Source of the DNA: Hyalangium ruber
Lineage (GTDB): Bacteria; Myxococcota; Myxococcia; Myxococcales; Myxococcaceae
Assembly: GCF_034259325.1 (NCBI RefSeq)
Contig: NZ_JAXIVS010000004.1
Coordinates: forward strand, 372,001 to 436,000
Direction of reading: 5' to 3'
Length of the DNA: 64,000 bases
Position 1 is the first letter of the stretch, and each line of letters starts with the position of its first letter. Under the pieces are notes generated by a model. The model worked only from the letters and a program-made list of their open reading frames with translations. It searched no databases and was not told where the DNA came from. This document shows positions 56,660-64,000 of this stretch, one piece after another. The position numbers and the translations under genes were made by a program.

Positions 56660-57087
56660 GGCTTATCCTCGTATGCGCCGTTCCAAAAAGGATGTCGTGG
56701 GTCGCCGTCTTACGACTCGGCACGGGGATAAGTGCGTGTCACAGCAAGGGGCAGGTTTAGCTCCCCTCGCGGGGCGGCGACGCCTCGGTGAACTGCCGAC
56801 CGTTCGCTCCTCTTAACACACGCGACGCGGCGTTCAATGCCTCCTCGGGGAGCACCGCCCTCGCCAGCGCCGCATGGCCCTGAGCAGCTGTCGAGCTGGT
56901 AACGGGAGACACCAGGCCGAAACTCCAGTTACCAGCGGGCCCGCGGTTCGCGGCGCCTCGGTCCTGGCCAGGAACTCCCAAGCGCTTGAGTTCACAGAGG
57001 TGCTTCCTCGAGCCCGCTGCCTTGCGCGTTGGCACGCCAGCCGCATTGGGAAGCGTGGCGAACCTCTTTGATGACAGGAGTCACCCC
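56660..57087. other. Gene-free stretch with an inverted repeat
   Basis: This 428-bp stretch has no convincing gene; short frames on both strands lack start signals and family resemblance. It holds a perfect 9-bp inverted repeat, GCTGGTAAC (56895-56903) with GTTACCAGC (56928-56936), 24 nt apart, about 150 nt before the next start. The right edge carries the AGGAG ribosome site of the deamidase-like gene. Confidence 0.4.
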
Positions 57088-57960
57088 ATGAAAGGCCTCA
57101 AGCTCGGCGGCTTCAAGAGCCCCTCCTCCCTCTCCGGAACCAAGACCGACCTGCCGCGGGCCCCTTCGCCCACGAGCTCGAAGCCCTCCTCCCAGCCGAA
57201 GCTCTTCAAGGATGGGTTCGACACCCAGCCCCCGCGGCAGCCGGGGAAGGACGTCACCACGTCGTTTGGCTCCAACCCGCTGGCCCACGCGGGACAGAAC
57301 ACCCTGAACGCCTACAACATGTTCCCGGGCGGCGCGCCGCAGGGCGTGGCGCTCCCCAACGCCAACAAGCCCTTCGTCCATGCGAACGACTCCGTGGTGA
57401 CGCTGAACGCCCACCAGCACCAGGGCAACTCGAACCTGTCCGTCACCGGCGCGGGTGGCCAGGGCATCCAGGCGCACTACCTGCACTACCTCTCGACAGG
57501 GCAGGGGAAGTTCGCGGGCATCGAGGGTGTGCCGCTCCATCCCCGTCCCGGTCAGCCGAACACGGTGGTGACGGGGGCCCTCAACGGCTGCGCCGTCCAC
57601 GCCCTGCACGACACGAAGACGAACACGCTGTCCTTCCTCCACCACGCGGACTACTCGAAGAATGGCGCGAACGAGCTGAAGGACTTCCTCGCGCAGCGCC
57701 CGCACCTGCGCCCCGCGGGGAGCTTCACGCCTGGCGACTACTCGCACCCCACGGGGCGTCACGGGACCCCGACGGGTGCCACGCCCTTCATCCACTACAC
57801 CCAGCCCACGAACAACAGCCCGGGCCAGTGGTCGATCGTGGGCCAGCTCAACACCTTCAAGAATGGTGGCACCCCCGGCGGTCGCCCCGAGCTCATGCGC
57901 CCCACGGACCTGACGGTGCCCTTCGTGCAGACGATCCCCGTGGAGCCCAGGCTCGCATAG
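57088..57960 (+). CDS. CNF/BLF1-like glutamine deamidase candidate
   Basis: The product is 290 aa. The start at 57088 follows AGGAG. The first ~65 residues are S/P/K/T-rich and probably disordered, with no Sec signal. The centre reads NTVVTGALNGCAVHALHD (Cys168) then LSFLHHADYS (His185/His186), matching the order V-x-G-A-L-[SN]-G-C ... F-x-H of the CNF1/BLF1 deamidase fold, where Cys and His are catalytic; the usual LSGC is LNGC here and the Cys-His gap is 17-18 rather than about 12-15. Known members deamidate Rho GTPases or eIF4A in eukaryotes. Assignment is by motif only. Confidence 0.55.
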   Translation: MKGLKLGGFKSPSSLSGTKTDLPRAPSPTSSKPSSQPKLFKDGFDTQPPRQPGKDVTTSFGSNPLAHAGQNTLNAYNMFPGGAPQGVALPNANKPFVHANDSVVTLNAHQHQGNSNLSVTGAGGQGIQAHYLHYLSTGQGKFAGIEGVPLHPRPGQPNTVVTGALNGCAVHALHDTKTNTLSFLHHADYSKNGANELKDFLAQRPHLRPAGSFTPGDYSHPTGRHGTPTGATPFIHYTQPTNNSPGQWSIVGQLNTFKNGGTPGGRPELMRPTDLTVPFVQTIPVEPRLA

Positions 57961-58005
57961 CTGGCTTGTGCGGCTCCCGACACGTCAGCGCCAGCAGGCC
58001 GCGAA

Positions 58006-58773
58006 TCAGCGCTGAAGGAGCATCGTGACGGCGCCTGCGCCCAGGACACCACAGGAGCAACACACCAGCCCCACCGTGAGGGAGAGCACCCCGCCAATGG
58101 CCCGACCCACGGTGGTCTCCTGGACCTTGTAGATGCCCCAGATCTCGAGCACCAGGACGTAGAGCCCCGCTGCGCCTCCCACGGCCGGCACCCACGCCAG
58201 GAGCACGGGGGCCGAGGAGTAGCCGACCACCCTCAGGGTGGCGCCAAAGCCGTTGCGGTTGGCGCCGAAGATCAGACACCCCAGGTGGATCACCGCGCCC
58301 GAGAGGACGAAGGAGAGCGGGTAGAGGACGATGGTGGCCAGCGCGAAGCCCCCCGAGAGCCCCGCCGCGTTGTCACTCACCCACCCCATGACTCGCTCGA
58401 ACTCGGGAGGGGTGGGCCCGCCCGCCGCCATCGCCGACTCCATCTGCCTGCGCATGGTCGAGAAGGTCAGCATGTTGAAGGGCACCTGGAGCACCGCGCC
58501 CACGACGGTGAGCATCCACCCGTAGAGCATCGCGTCCACCCAGGGCGCCTCGGGCCTGACCGAGCTCCAGAACGTGTCGGGGTGGAGCATCGTCTGCTTG
58601 AGGGTCTGCCACACCGCTTGCACGAAGCCCAGCTCGCCCCGGCGCTCCCAGGGCGTGGGCGCGCGCTCGATCGGAACGGGGACATTGAACCGCCGCTGGC
58701 AGGCAGGGCACGTCTGCATGCCAGGGCTCGGGACCTCGACGTGCTTGGAACAGTGGGGGCAGTGCGCTTGCAT
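58006..58773 (-). CDS. Yip1-like membrane protein with N-terminal zinc ribbon
   Basis: The product is 255 aa. The N-terminus has two CxxC pairs (CPHC...CPAC, residues 5-8 and 22-25), a zinc-ribbon as in MJ0042-type proteins. Four or five helices follow with the Yip1 pattern (HPDTFWSSVRPEAPWVDAMLYGWMLTVVG, then VVGYSSAPVLLAWVPAVGG). Yip1-family membrane proteins in bacteria are uncharacterised. It ends in a helix (LVCCSCGVLGAGAVTMLL). Confidence 0.78.
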   Translation of the reverse strand: MQAHCPHCSKHVEVPSPGMQTCPACQRRFNVPVPIERAPTPWERRGELGFVQAVWQTLKQTMLHPDTFWSSVRPEAPWVDAMLYGWMLTVVGAVLQVPFNMLTFSTMRRQMESAMAAGGPTPPEFERVMGWVSDNAAGLSGGFALATIVLYPLSFVLSGAVIHLGCLIFGANRNGFGATLRVVGYSSAPVLLAWVPAVGGAAGLYVLVLEIWGIYKVQETTVGRAIGGVLSLTVGLVCCSCGVLGAGAVTMLLQR

Positions 58774-58818
58774 GGCCGCGCATCCTGGCGCGCCTTGGCA
58801 CCGCCTCGCTATGCCCCA

Positions 58819-59472
58819 CTACTTCCCGGCGGGCGCGTTCTTGGCGAAGGGCGCCATCTGCGCGGCCAGCGCCTTCTGGAAGGCCGGCCGCGCCTCGCAC
58901 CGCAGGCGATAGGCCTCGAGCACCGGTATCTTCGTGAGCACGTCCGTGTGACGCAGGATGCGCAGCACCGTCGTCATCATCAGGTCGCCCGCGGTGAACC
59001 GCTCCTCGAGGTACTCGCGCCCTTCCATCCAGCGGGCCAGGGACTCCAGCCGCCCCTGCACCGTCTCGAGCGCGGACGGTCGGCGCAACTTCGCCCACTC
59101 CTCCTTGGCGAAGAACAGGTCGAGCGAGGTGTAGTTCTGCACATGTGGCTCGATCGAGTTCAGCGCCGCGAACACCCACGTCTTCGCGCGCGCCCGTGCG
59201 TGGGGCTCGGACGGCAGCAACACCTCGGAGCGCTCGGCGATGTGCAGGAGGATCGCGCCGGACTCGAAGAGCACCAGCCCGTCCTCCTCATAGACAGGCA
59301 CCTGCCCGAACGGCTGCATGCGGCGGTAGCTGTCGGACTTCTGATCCTCCGGTCCGATCAGCATCTCCTCATAGGCAAGGCCCGCCTCTTCGAGCGCCCA
59401 GCGCACGCGAAGGTCTCTCACCAGGCCCTGGGCAAAAGGCGGTACCCAACGAAACGCGCTCACCCGAATCAC
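58819..59472 (-). CDS. Glutathione S-transferase family protein
   Basis: The product is 217 aa with a GTG start. The thioredoxin-fold N-terminus has the VP-strand and SNAIL-like block FESGAILLHIAER, and the C-terminal helical domain carries the GDLMMTTVLRIL segment. It probably conjugates or reduces small electrophiles; the exact catalytic residue in the N-terminal loop is not certain. It is a stand-alone gene, minus strand, with a 180-bp divergent spacer to the papain-like gene. Confidence 0.88.
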   Translation of the reverse strand: MIRVSAFRWVPPFAQGLVRDLRVRWALEEAGLAYEEMLIGPEDQKSDSYRRMQPFGQVPVYEEDGLVLFESGAILLHIAERSEVLLPSEPHARARAKTWVFAALNSIEPHVQNYTSLDLFFAKEEWAKLRRPSALETVQGRLESLARWMEGREYLEERFTAGDLMMTTVLRILRHTDVLTKIPVLEAYRLRCEARPAFQKALAAQMAPFAKNAPAGK

Positions 59473-59652
59473 GATCGGCTCACTTTCTCTGGAGGAAGGG
59501 GGAATGAGGGCCGGACTCTAGCCGGGAAGTCGGTGCATGTAAGACAGAACGGGTGCGGAAAAGTAGGCACGGCCTCATGGAGGGGCACGAGGCAACCCCG
59601 CCGGATCATTCGCGATAATCGGATTAAGGGTTCAAGCACACTGGAGTCGCAA

Positions 59653-60852
59653 ATGATTCGGCGCGTGGATGGCGGCAGTTCTTCCGTGGGTTCGGTTGAG
59701 AAGTTCTCCCGTCCCGAGGCCCCGGCTCCCGAGCCGAAGGTGGTTCGCCCGGCGATTGATCAGTCCAAGGACACCTTCAGCACCGGGGGCAAGGCCATCG
59801 GGGCCGCGGCGAAGGCGGCCGGCGGGGCTGTCGCCGAGGCCGGCGGAGCCACGGGTGCCACGGGTGCCGCGGGCGTCGGGGACGCCAAGGCCAACAAGAC
59901 GCGGGATGAGTTCCAGGCCACCGAGGGCTACAAGTCGCTGTCGACCGAGCAGCAGAAGCAGGCGCTCGAGGTGTTCGACACGATGGACGCCGCGGGCCAG
60001 CGCAACATGGTGGACCTGGCCGAGCGCCAGGTGAACGGGAAGACGGCGCTGCTGGACACGGACACCACGGGCAAGACGCTGCTGTCCAACCTGCACCAGA
60101 TCGCCACCCAGCCCATGCCCCAGTCCTTCGCGGACGCGGGCGTGACGCGCGAGAGCCTGCTGGGCTCCATCACCCAGGAGGCCTCGAACCCGGGGCAGAT
60201 CAACCAGCATGACCGCGGCACCTGCACGGTGACGTCCATGCAGTACATGCTCAACAGCAGCAACCCGGCCGAGTACATGCGGCTGATGGCGGGGCTGACC
60301 TCCGAGAGCGGCGAGGTGAAGCTGGCCAACGGCGACACGCTGAGCCGTGACAAGGACAGCATCGCGATGGACTCGGCCACGGACCGCTCCTCGAGCGAGC
60401 GCCTGTTCCAGTCGGCGATGATGCAGTACGCCAAGGGCGGCGACGAGGACGACTACAGCAACGTGGCCGACAAGGACGAGGGCCTGGACGCGGGCGAGCA
60501 GGAGGACGCGCTCGAGGGGCTCTTCAGCAAGGGCTTCGACAACGAGAGCGGCAGCATGTGGAACTTCACTCCCGGCGAGGAGGAGGTCCTCAACCTGCTG
60601 AAGGAGCGTTCGCCTCAGGACACCTACATCCGCATGAAGTGGGGTGAGGGCAAGGAGGGCGGACACGCGGTGGTGGTGGACCGGGTGGAGAACGGCCGCG
60701 TCTACTTCCGCAACCCGCACGGACCGGGCGGCACGCAGGGCGACAAGCTGGAGGACCCGCCGCGCATCGTCGAGGACCCGAACACGGGCATCCAGTCCAT
60801 GAGCGAGGAGGACTTCCTGAAGTGGGTCAAGAGCGCAATGGTTCCCAGCTGA
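59653..60852 (+). CDS. Leaderless papain-like cysteine peptidase candidate
   Basis: The product is 399 aa, with a GGAG site before the ATG at 59653. The first ~85 residues are S/P/A/G-rich and lack a Sec signal. The rest is helical and then shows Gln185, Cys191 (HDRGTCTVTSMQYML), His338 (EGGHAVVVDRV) and Asn354 (VYFRNPHG) in papain order, with the Gln-Cys gap of 6 seen in papain. An acidic, Asp/Glu-rich stretch lies at about 262-285. It could be a secreted peptidase, acyltransferase or toxin. It starts a possible operon with the SUMF1-like gene 44 nt downstream. Confidence 0.6.
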   Translation: MIRRVDGGSSSVGSVEKFSRPEAPAPEPKVVRPAIDQSKDTFSTGGKAIGAAAKAAGGAVAEAGGATGATGAAGVGDAKANKTRDEFQATEGYKSLSTEQQKQALEVFDTMDAAGQRNMVDLAERQVNGKTALLDTDTTGKTLLSNLHQIATQPMPQSFADAGVTRESLLGSITQEASNPGQINQHDRGTCTVTSMQYMLNSSNPAEYMRLMAGLTSESGEVKLANGDTLSRDKDSIAMDSATDRSSSERLFQSAMMQYAKGGDEDDYSNVADKDEGLDAGEQEDALEGLFSKGFDNESGSMWNFTPGEEEVLNLLKERSPQDTYIRMKWGEGKEGGHAVVVDRVENGRVYFRNPHGPGGTQGDKLEDPPRIVEDPNTGIQSMSEEDFLKWVKSAMVPS

Positions 60853-60857
60853 GCCCC

Positions 60858-60878
60858 GCCCTCGGGTAGAACGAGGGC
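60858..60878 (+). other. Stem-loop between papain-like and SUMF1-like genes
   Basis: GCCCTCG (60858-60864) and CGAGGGC (60872-60878) form a perfect 7-bp stem with a 7-nt loop directly after the stop codon. It may end most transcription or attenuate the downstream genes. Confidence 0.4.
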
Positions 60879-60896
60879 TGGACCCAGGAGGCTTGC

Positions 60897-61706
60897 GTGA
60901 TTGATATCGGTGGAGGCCGCTTCGAGATGGGGCTTTCGCGGCAGGTGCGTGAGCAGCTGCAGCGCCAGTGGCCCCAAGAGCCCTTCTCCTTCCACCGAGA
61001 GGAGCCGGCGCACCCGGTGGCCGTGGGGCCGTACCGCCTGGCGGAGGCCCCCGTCACCTGTGAGGAGTACGCGGCCTTCATCGCCGACGGAGGCTACTCG
61101 CGCGACGACGTGTGGCAGGCGTTGCGCGAGGAGCCCGAGGTAGACGTGGCGAAGCTCAAGGAGCGCTTCGTGGACCGCACGGGCCAGCCGGGCCCGCTGA
61201 GCTGGAGCCAGGGGCGCTTCCCCGAGGGCCACGCGCGCCACCCGGTGCATGGGGTGAGCTGGTTCGAGGCGATGGCCTACGCCCAGTGGAAGGATCTGCG
61301 GCTGCCCACCGAGGCCGAGTGGGAGTTCGCCGCGCGTGGCACGGATGGGCGGCTCTACCCCTGGGGCATGGAGTTCGACCCCAAGCGCTGCACCACCCGG
61401 GACACCAAACCCGAGGACACCGTGCCGGTGGACAGCCTGCCCGAGGGCAAGAGCCCCTTTGGCGTGATGCACCTGGCGGGCAACGTGGCCGAGTGGACCG
61501 CGGACCTCTATCGCCCCTACCCCGGCTCGATCGACGACAAGCGCGTGGGGCCGAGGGATCGCGCGGTGCGCAACGACTTCTTCAAGGGCACCGTGTTGAC
61601 GCTGCGCGCCACGGTGCGCACGGCGCACGCACCCGCCACGCGCTTCCCCGGGTTGGGCTTCCGCCTGGCGGGGCAGATGCTGTTGAAGCGGGTCGGAGGC
61701 GCATGA
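60897..61706 (+). CDS. SUMF1/FGE-fold protein lacking the active-site cysteines
   Basis: The product is 269 aa with a GTG start after AGGAGG. The fold signature is clear: PVTCEEYAAFIADGGY, HPVHGVSWFEAMAYAQW, RLPTEAEWEFAARG, YPWG, NVAEWTADLY. True formylglycine-generating enzymes carry two Cys near the C-terminus in a RGGS...C...C context; here the region reads RAVRNDFFKGTVLTLRATVRTAHAP with no Cys, so sulfatase activation is unlikely. It may be a binding member of the C-type-lectin-like fold or use another chemistry. Its stop overlaps the next start (ATGA). Confidence 0.85.
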   Translation: MIDIGGGRFEMGLSRQVREQLQRQWPQEPFSFHREEPAHPVAVGPYRLAEAPVTCEEYAAFIADGGYSRDDVWQALREEPEVDVAKLKERFVDRTGQPGPLSWSQGRFPEGHARHPVHGVSWFEAMAYAQWKDLRLPTEAEWEFAARGTDGRLYPWGMEFDPKRCTTRDTKPEDTVPVDSLPEGKSPFGVMHLAGNVAEWTADLYRPYPGSIDDKRVGPRDRAVRNDFFKGTVLTLRATVRTAHAPATRFPGLGFRLAGQMLLKRVGGA

Positions 61707-62107
61707 AGGCGCTGACGCTCTTGACGCTGGGGTGGATGATGGCGCTGCCGCCGGTTCCGGTGCAGGAGATGGTCGCGAGCGCCGAGGTGGTGGCGCGCGT
61801 GGAGGTGAAGCCCTTCAAGCGCACCTCCTGGTTCTTCCAGTCCCCCGAGAAGTGGCGCACCACGCTGGTGCCGCTCACCGTCTACAAGGGGCAGCTGCCG
61901 GGCCCGGTGGAGCTCTCCATCCAGGTGGAGCCCGGCAAGGACGGAGGCAACTTCACGAAGCCGCCCGAGGCAGGAGAGCGAGTGGCCTTCCTGCGCAAGG
62001 ACGGAGAGACCTGGGTGCTGGCGGAGCCCCGCGTCCAAGCGTTGCGCAAGGCGACGCCGGAGCTGCTCCAGGCGCTCGAGACACCTGCCCCGGCCGCCCC
62101 GCACTGA
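61703..62107 (+). CDS. Small secreted protein, uncharacterised
   Basis: The product is 134 aa. An N-terminal signal segment (LTLLTLGWMMALPPVP) is followed by a beta-rich mature part (EVVARVEVKPF, then TLVPLTVYKGQLPGPVELSIQVE, then AGERVAFLRKDGETWVLAE), reminiscent of small secreted beta-sandwich proteins. The family is not recognised. It is coupled to the SUMF1-like gene by a 4-nt overlap and so probably works with it. Confidence 0.65.
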   Translation: MKALTLLTLGWMMALPPVPVQEMVASAEVVARVEVKPFKRTSWFFQSPEKWRTTLVPLTVYKGQLPGPVELSIQVEPGKDGGNFTKPPEAGERVAFLRKDGETWVLAEPRVQALRKATPELLQALETPAPAAPH

Positions 62108-62128
62108 GCGGGCGGGGCCCGCCGCGCC

Positions 62129-62599
62129 CTACTTCACGTTGAGGCCACCGGTGGCGCCGAAGTCGGGATCGCTGCCCTTGTAGTACCGGACCGCGTGCTT
62201 GACCTCTCGGTAGGCCTTGCGGGCGTCCTGCTCGCTGAGCCCGAGCTTGTCGACCGCATCCTTGATCGCCGCCTTGAGCTTGTCCTTGGAGTCCAGGGTG
62301 CTGTCCCCCGCGAGCTTCTTGGCGATGTCATCGAGCGCGCCCGCGAGGGGCTCCAGCGTCTTCGGCAGCGGGCGAGAACCCACGGGGCCCGGCGCGGACT
62401 TCGCGCCTCGGTCCGCCTTGCCCGACCGCTCGAAGACATCACCCTCGGCGCGACGGCCCGAGAGCTTGTTCGTCCCGGTCTCGAAGCGATCCGCCCGCTG
62501 CGGCTTCTCCTGGCGCTGCGGCGCCGCCTTGGGCTCGACGGTGCTGCGCGGAATGGAAATCCTGAGAGCGGGGGCGGAATCAAGCTTCAGGCGGCTCAT
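62129..62599 (-). CDS. Small leaderless helical protein
   Basis: The product is 156 aa. The N-terminal ~85 residues are S/P/R/K-rich and low in complexity with no signal; the C-terminal ~70 (LAGALDDIAKKLAGDS, then KLGLSEQDARKAYREVKHAVRYYKG) are helical. The leader resembles those of the papain-like and deamidase-like proteins nearby. The family is not recognised. The divergent spacer to the kinase gene is 186 bp and holds no clear box. Confidence 0.55.
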   Translation of the reverse strand: MSRLKLDSAPALRISIPRSTVEPKAAPQRQEKPQRADRFETGTNKLSGRRAEGDVFERSGKADRGAKSAPGPVGSRPLPKTLEPLAGALDDIAKKLAGDSTLDSKDKLKAAIKDAVDKLGLSEQDARKAYREVKHAVRYYKGSDPDFGATGGLNVK

Positions 62600-62785
62600 C
62601 GGAAGGCCTCGGCGAAAAGGAGGAAGCGCATCTGAGTTCTCAGTCACCGAGAGCAAAAGTTGCGCTCCGGTTTCGCGTTCCACTCCACCTCCTGGAATTA
62701 CGAGGGTTTCCAGCGCCCCGAATCGCTGCCCTCGAACTTGCGATAATTGGGAAGCCTCCCCTTCCCCGGCAGGAAAGACCCTCCC

Positions 62786-64000
62786 ATGGAGCACCAGCCC
62801 CCAGCCCCGCCCAGCCCTGGGCGCCAGCCCCGACGGGGAGAGACCGTGGGGCGCTACCTCATCCTGGAGCGCGTCGGGGAAGGCGGCATGGGCGTCGTGT
62901 ACGCGGCGTGGGATCCGGATCTCGGCCGCCGCGTCGCCATCAAGCTGCTGCGCACCGACAAGCAGCAGATCGACGGCCCCACCCGAGGCCAGGCCCGCCT
63001 GCTGCGCGAGGCCCAGGCCATGGCCCGTGTCTCGCACCCCAACGTCATCTCCGTCTATGACGTGGGGACCCTGGACGACAGCGTCTTCGTCGCCATGGAG
63101 TTCGTCGACGGCAACACCCTCAAGAAGTGGCTGAAGGAGAAGCCGCGCTCCTGGAGCGAGGTGCTGGACACCTACCTGGCCGCCGGGCGCGGACTGTCGG
63201 GGGCGCATGCGGTGGGGCTCGTCCACCGCGACTTCAAGCCCGACAACGTGCTGATCGGCAAGGACGGGCGCATCCGCGTCACCGACTTCGGTCTGGCGCG
63301 CCTGGAGAACGACGAGGAGGCCGGGGCCCGCCGCGCCACGCTGCCGGAGATGGCCGCCATTCCAGACGGCGCGGAGCTGGCCCAGCTCACCCAGGACGGC
63401 CTGGTGGTGGGGACCCTCTCGTACATGGCGCCGGAGCAGCGCCGCGGAGCGCCGCCCGACGCGCGCTCGGATCAGTTCAGCTTCTGTGTGGCGCTCTACT
63501 GGGGGCTCTATGGCGTGCGCCCCTTCGATCGGCAGCGCTCGCCCTCGCGGGGCGGGGAGTCCAGTCCGGGCTCCTCCCAGAAGGGCACGCAGCGCGACAG
63601 CCAGCGCACCCTCAACCCCCGTCCCGTCAACGCGGCCACGGGCGCCTTCGAGCCGCCCGAGGACTCGAAGGTGCCGCGGTACCTCTGGCGGGTGCTCATG
63701 CGCGGGCTGGCGCCCGAGCCGGAGAAGCGCTTTGCCTCCATGGAGGCCCTGCTCGCGCAACTGGAGTACCAGCCTCGGAGGACCCGACGGGTGGCCGCGG
63801 CCGCAGCCCTCGTGTTGGCGGCGAGCGCTGGCGGCGGCACCTGGTACGCCCGTCAGGCGGCGCGAAGCCAGGAGCTGCTGTGTACCGGCGCGGAGCAGAA
63901 GCTGGTGGACATCTGGGATGAGCCGAGCCGCCGCCGGGTGACCGAGTCCCTGGTGGCGACCGGCCAGCCTCAGGCGGCGAACGTAGCCACCCAGGTCTCC
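62786..64000 (+). CDS. Hanks-type Ser/Thr protein kinase, N-terminal part
   Basis: The first 405 codons are present and the frame runs off the window. The kinase domain starts near residue 24: G loop GEGGMGVVYAA, Lys53 (VAIKLL), HRDFKPDN (Asp149), TDFGLARL (Asp167), GTLSYMAPEQ. A S/G/Q-rich insertion (about 252-285) sits between subdomains IX and XI. A single helix near residue 335 (VAAAAALVLAASAGGGTWYA) separates it from an extracytoplasmic part that in this myxobacterial class usually holds TPRs. In contrast to the kinase-like protein at 44.7 kb it keeps the catalytic Lys. Confidence 0.93.
   Translation, partial: MEHQPPAPPSPGRQPRRGETVGRYLILERVGEGGMGVVYAAWDPDLGRRVAIKLLRTDKQQIDGPTRGQARLLREAQAMARVSHPNVISVYDVGTLDDSVFVAMEFVDGNTLKKWLKEKPRSWSEVLDTYLAAGRGLSGAHAVGLVHRDFKPDNVLIGKDGRIRVTDFGLARLENDEEAGARRATLPEMAAIPDGAELAQLTQDGLVVGTLSYMAPEQRRGAPPDARSDQFSFCVALYWGLYGVRPFDRQRSPSRGGESSPGSSQKGTQRDSQRTLNPRPVNAATGAFEPPEDSKVPRYLWRVLMRGLAPEPEKRFASMEALLAQLEYQPRRTRRVAAAAALVLAASAGGGTWYARQAARSQELLCTGAEQKLVDIWDEPSRRRVTESLVATGQPQAANVATQVS

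Noticed and set aside
60897-61706. Reading the SUMF1-like protein as an active formylglycine-generating enzyme
   Set aside because: The two active-site cysteines and the RGGS context are missing; only the fold is supported.

Overview
The window is high-GC DNA with codon-dense genes, GTG and TTG starts, and many 4-nt start/stop overlaps. Its contents are Hanks-type Ser/Thr kinases, lipoproteins, predatory-type lytic enzymes, a DUF3396-type immunity protein, a MASE1 sensor kinase and a solo Ku protein. Together these suggest a delta-proteobacterial myxobacterium, probably of the Cystobacter/Archangium/Myxococcus group. That placement is inferred from gene content only. No rRNA, tRNA, CRISPR array or intact insertion sequence was seen. 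About 49 protein genes are supported; the first (TamB) and the last (a Ser/Thr kinase) run off the ends.

Layout. 1-6.5 kb: the 3' end of tamB, a secreted muramidase-like lipoprotein, two tandem expansin lipoproteins, and a four-module LysM/C39-like/PG-binding/GH19 wall-lytic protein. 6.6-13.4 kb: a MASE1-GAF histidine kinase, a coiled-coil envelope protein, a large double-VWA membrane protein and ku. 13.6-16.2 kb: a three-gene operon ending in a lipoprotein with a PD-(D/E)XK-like signature and a DUF3396 immunity-type protein, which together look like a toxin-immunity module. 16.3-25.7 kb: one long minus-strand operon joining MoxR ATPase, DUF58 and BatA-like VWA genes with an ABC exporter, chained by GTGA overlaps. 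25.7-32.9 kb: a methyltransferase, exbB-exbD-tonB, a MarR regulator divergent from a TolC-type channel, a Rieske oxygenase and a DUF547 protein. 32.9-42.6 kb: a P2-type ATPase, then a sugar operon (phosphohexomutase, ROK kinase, lipoprotein binding protein, ABC ATPase, permease, Gfo/Idh dehydrogenase). 42.7-49.3 kb: a CotH lipoprotein, a degenerate kinase with PilZ-like, J-like and TPR parts, an RdgC-like pair and a GDP-mannose pyrophosphorylase. 49.4-55 kb: a tandem SGNH protein with an AlgI-type MBOAT acyltransferase (polysaccharide O-acetylation), and a P450. 55-64 kb: a CARDB protein behind two Fur-box-like palindromes, a DUF2087 protein, a CNF/BLF1-like deamidase candidate, Yip1 and GST proteins, a leaderless papain-like protease candidate, a Cys-less SUMF1-fold protein, a small leaderless helical protein and a Ser/Thr kinase.

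How the parts fit. The phosphohexomutase and GDP-mannose pyrophosphorylase can feed surface polysaccharide, which the SGNH/MBOAT pair may acetylate. The wall-lytic protein, expansins, lipoprotein toxin candidate, deamidase candidate and papain-like protein form a set of interaction or predation factors. Several lack Sec signals yet begin with S/P/G-rich disordered leaders, which points to an unconventional export route (inference).
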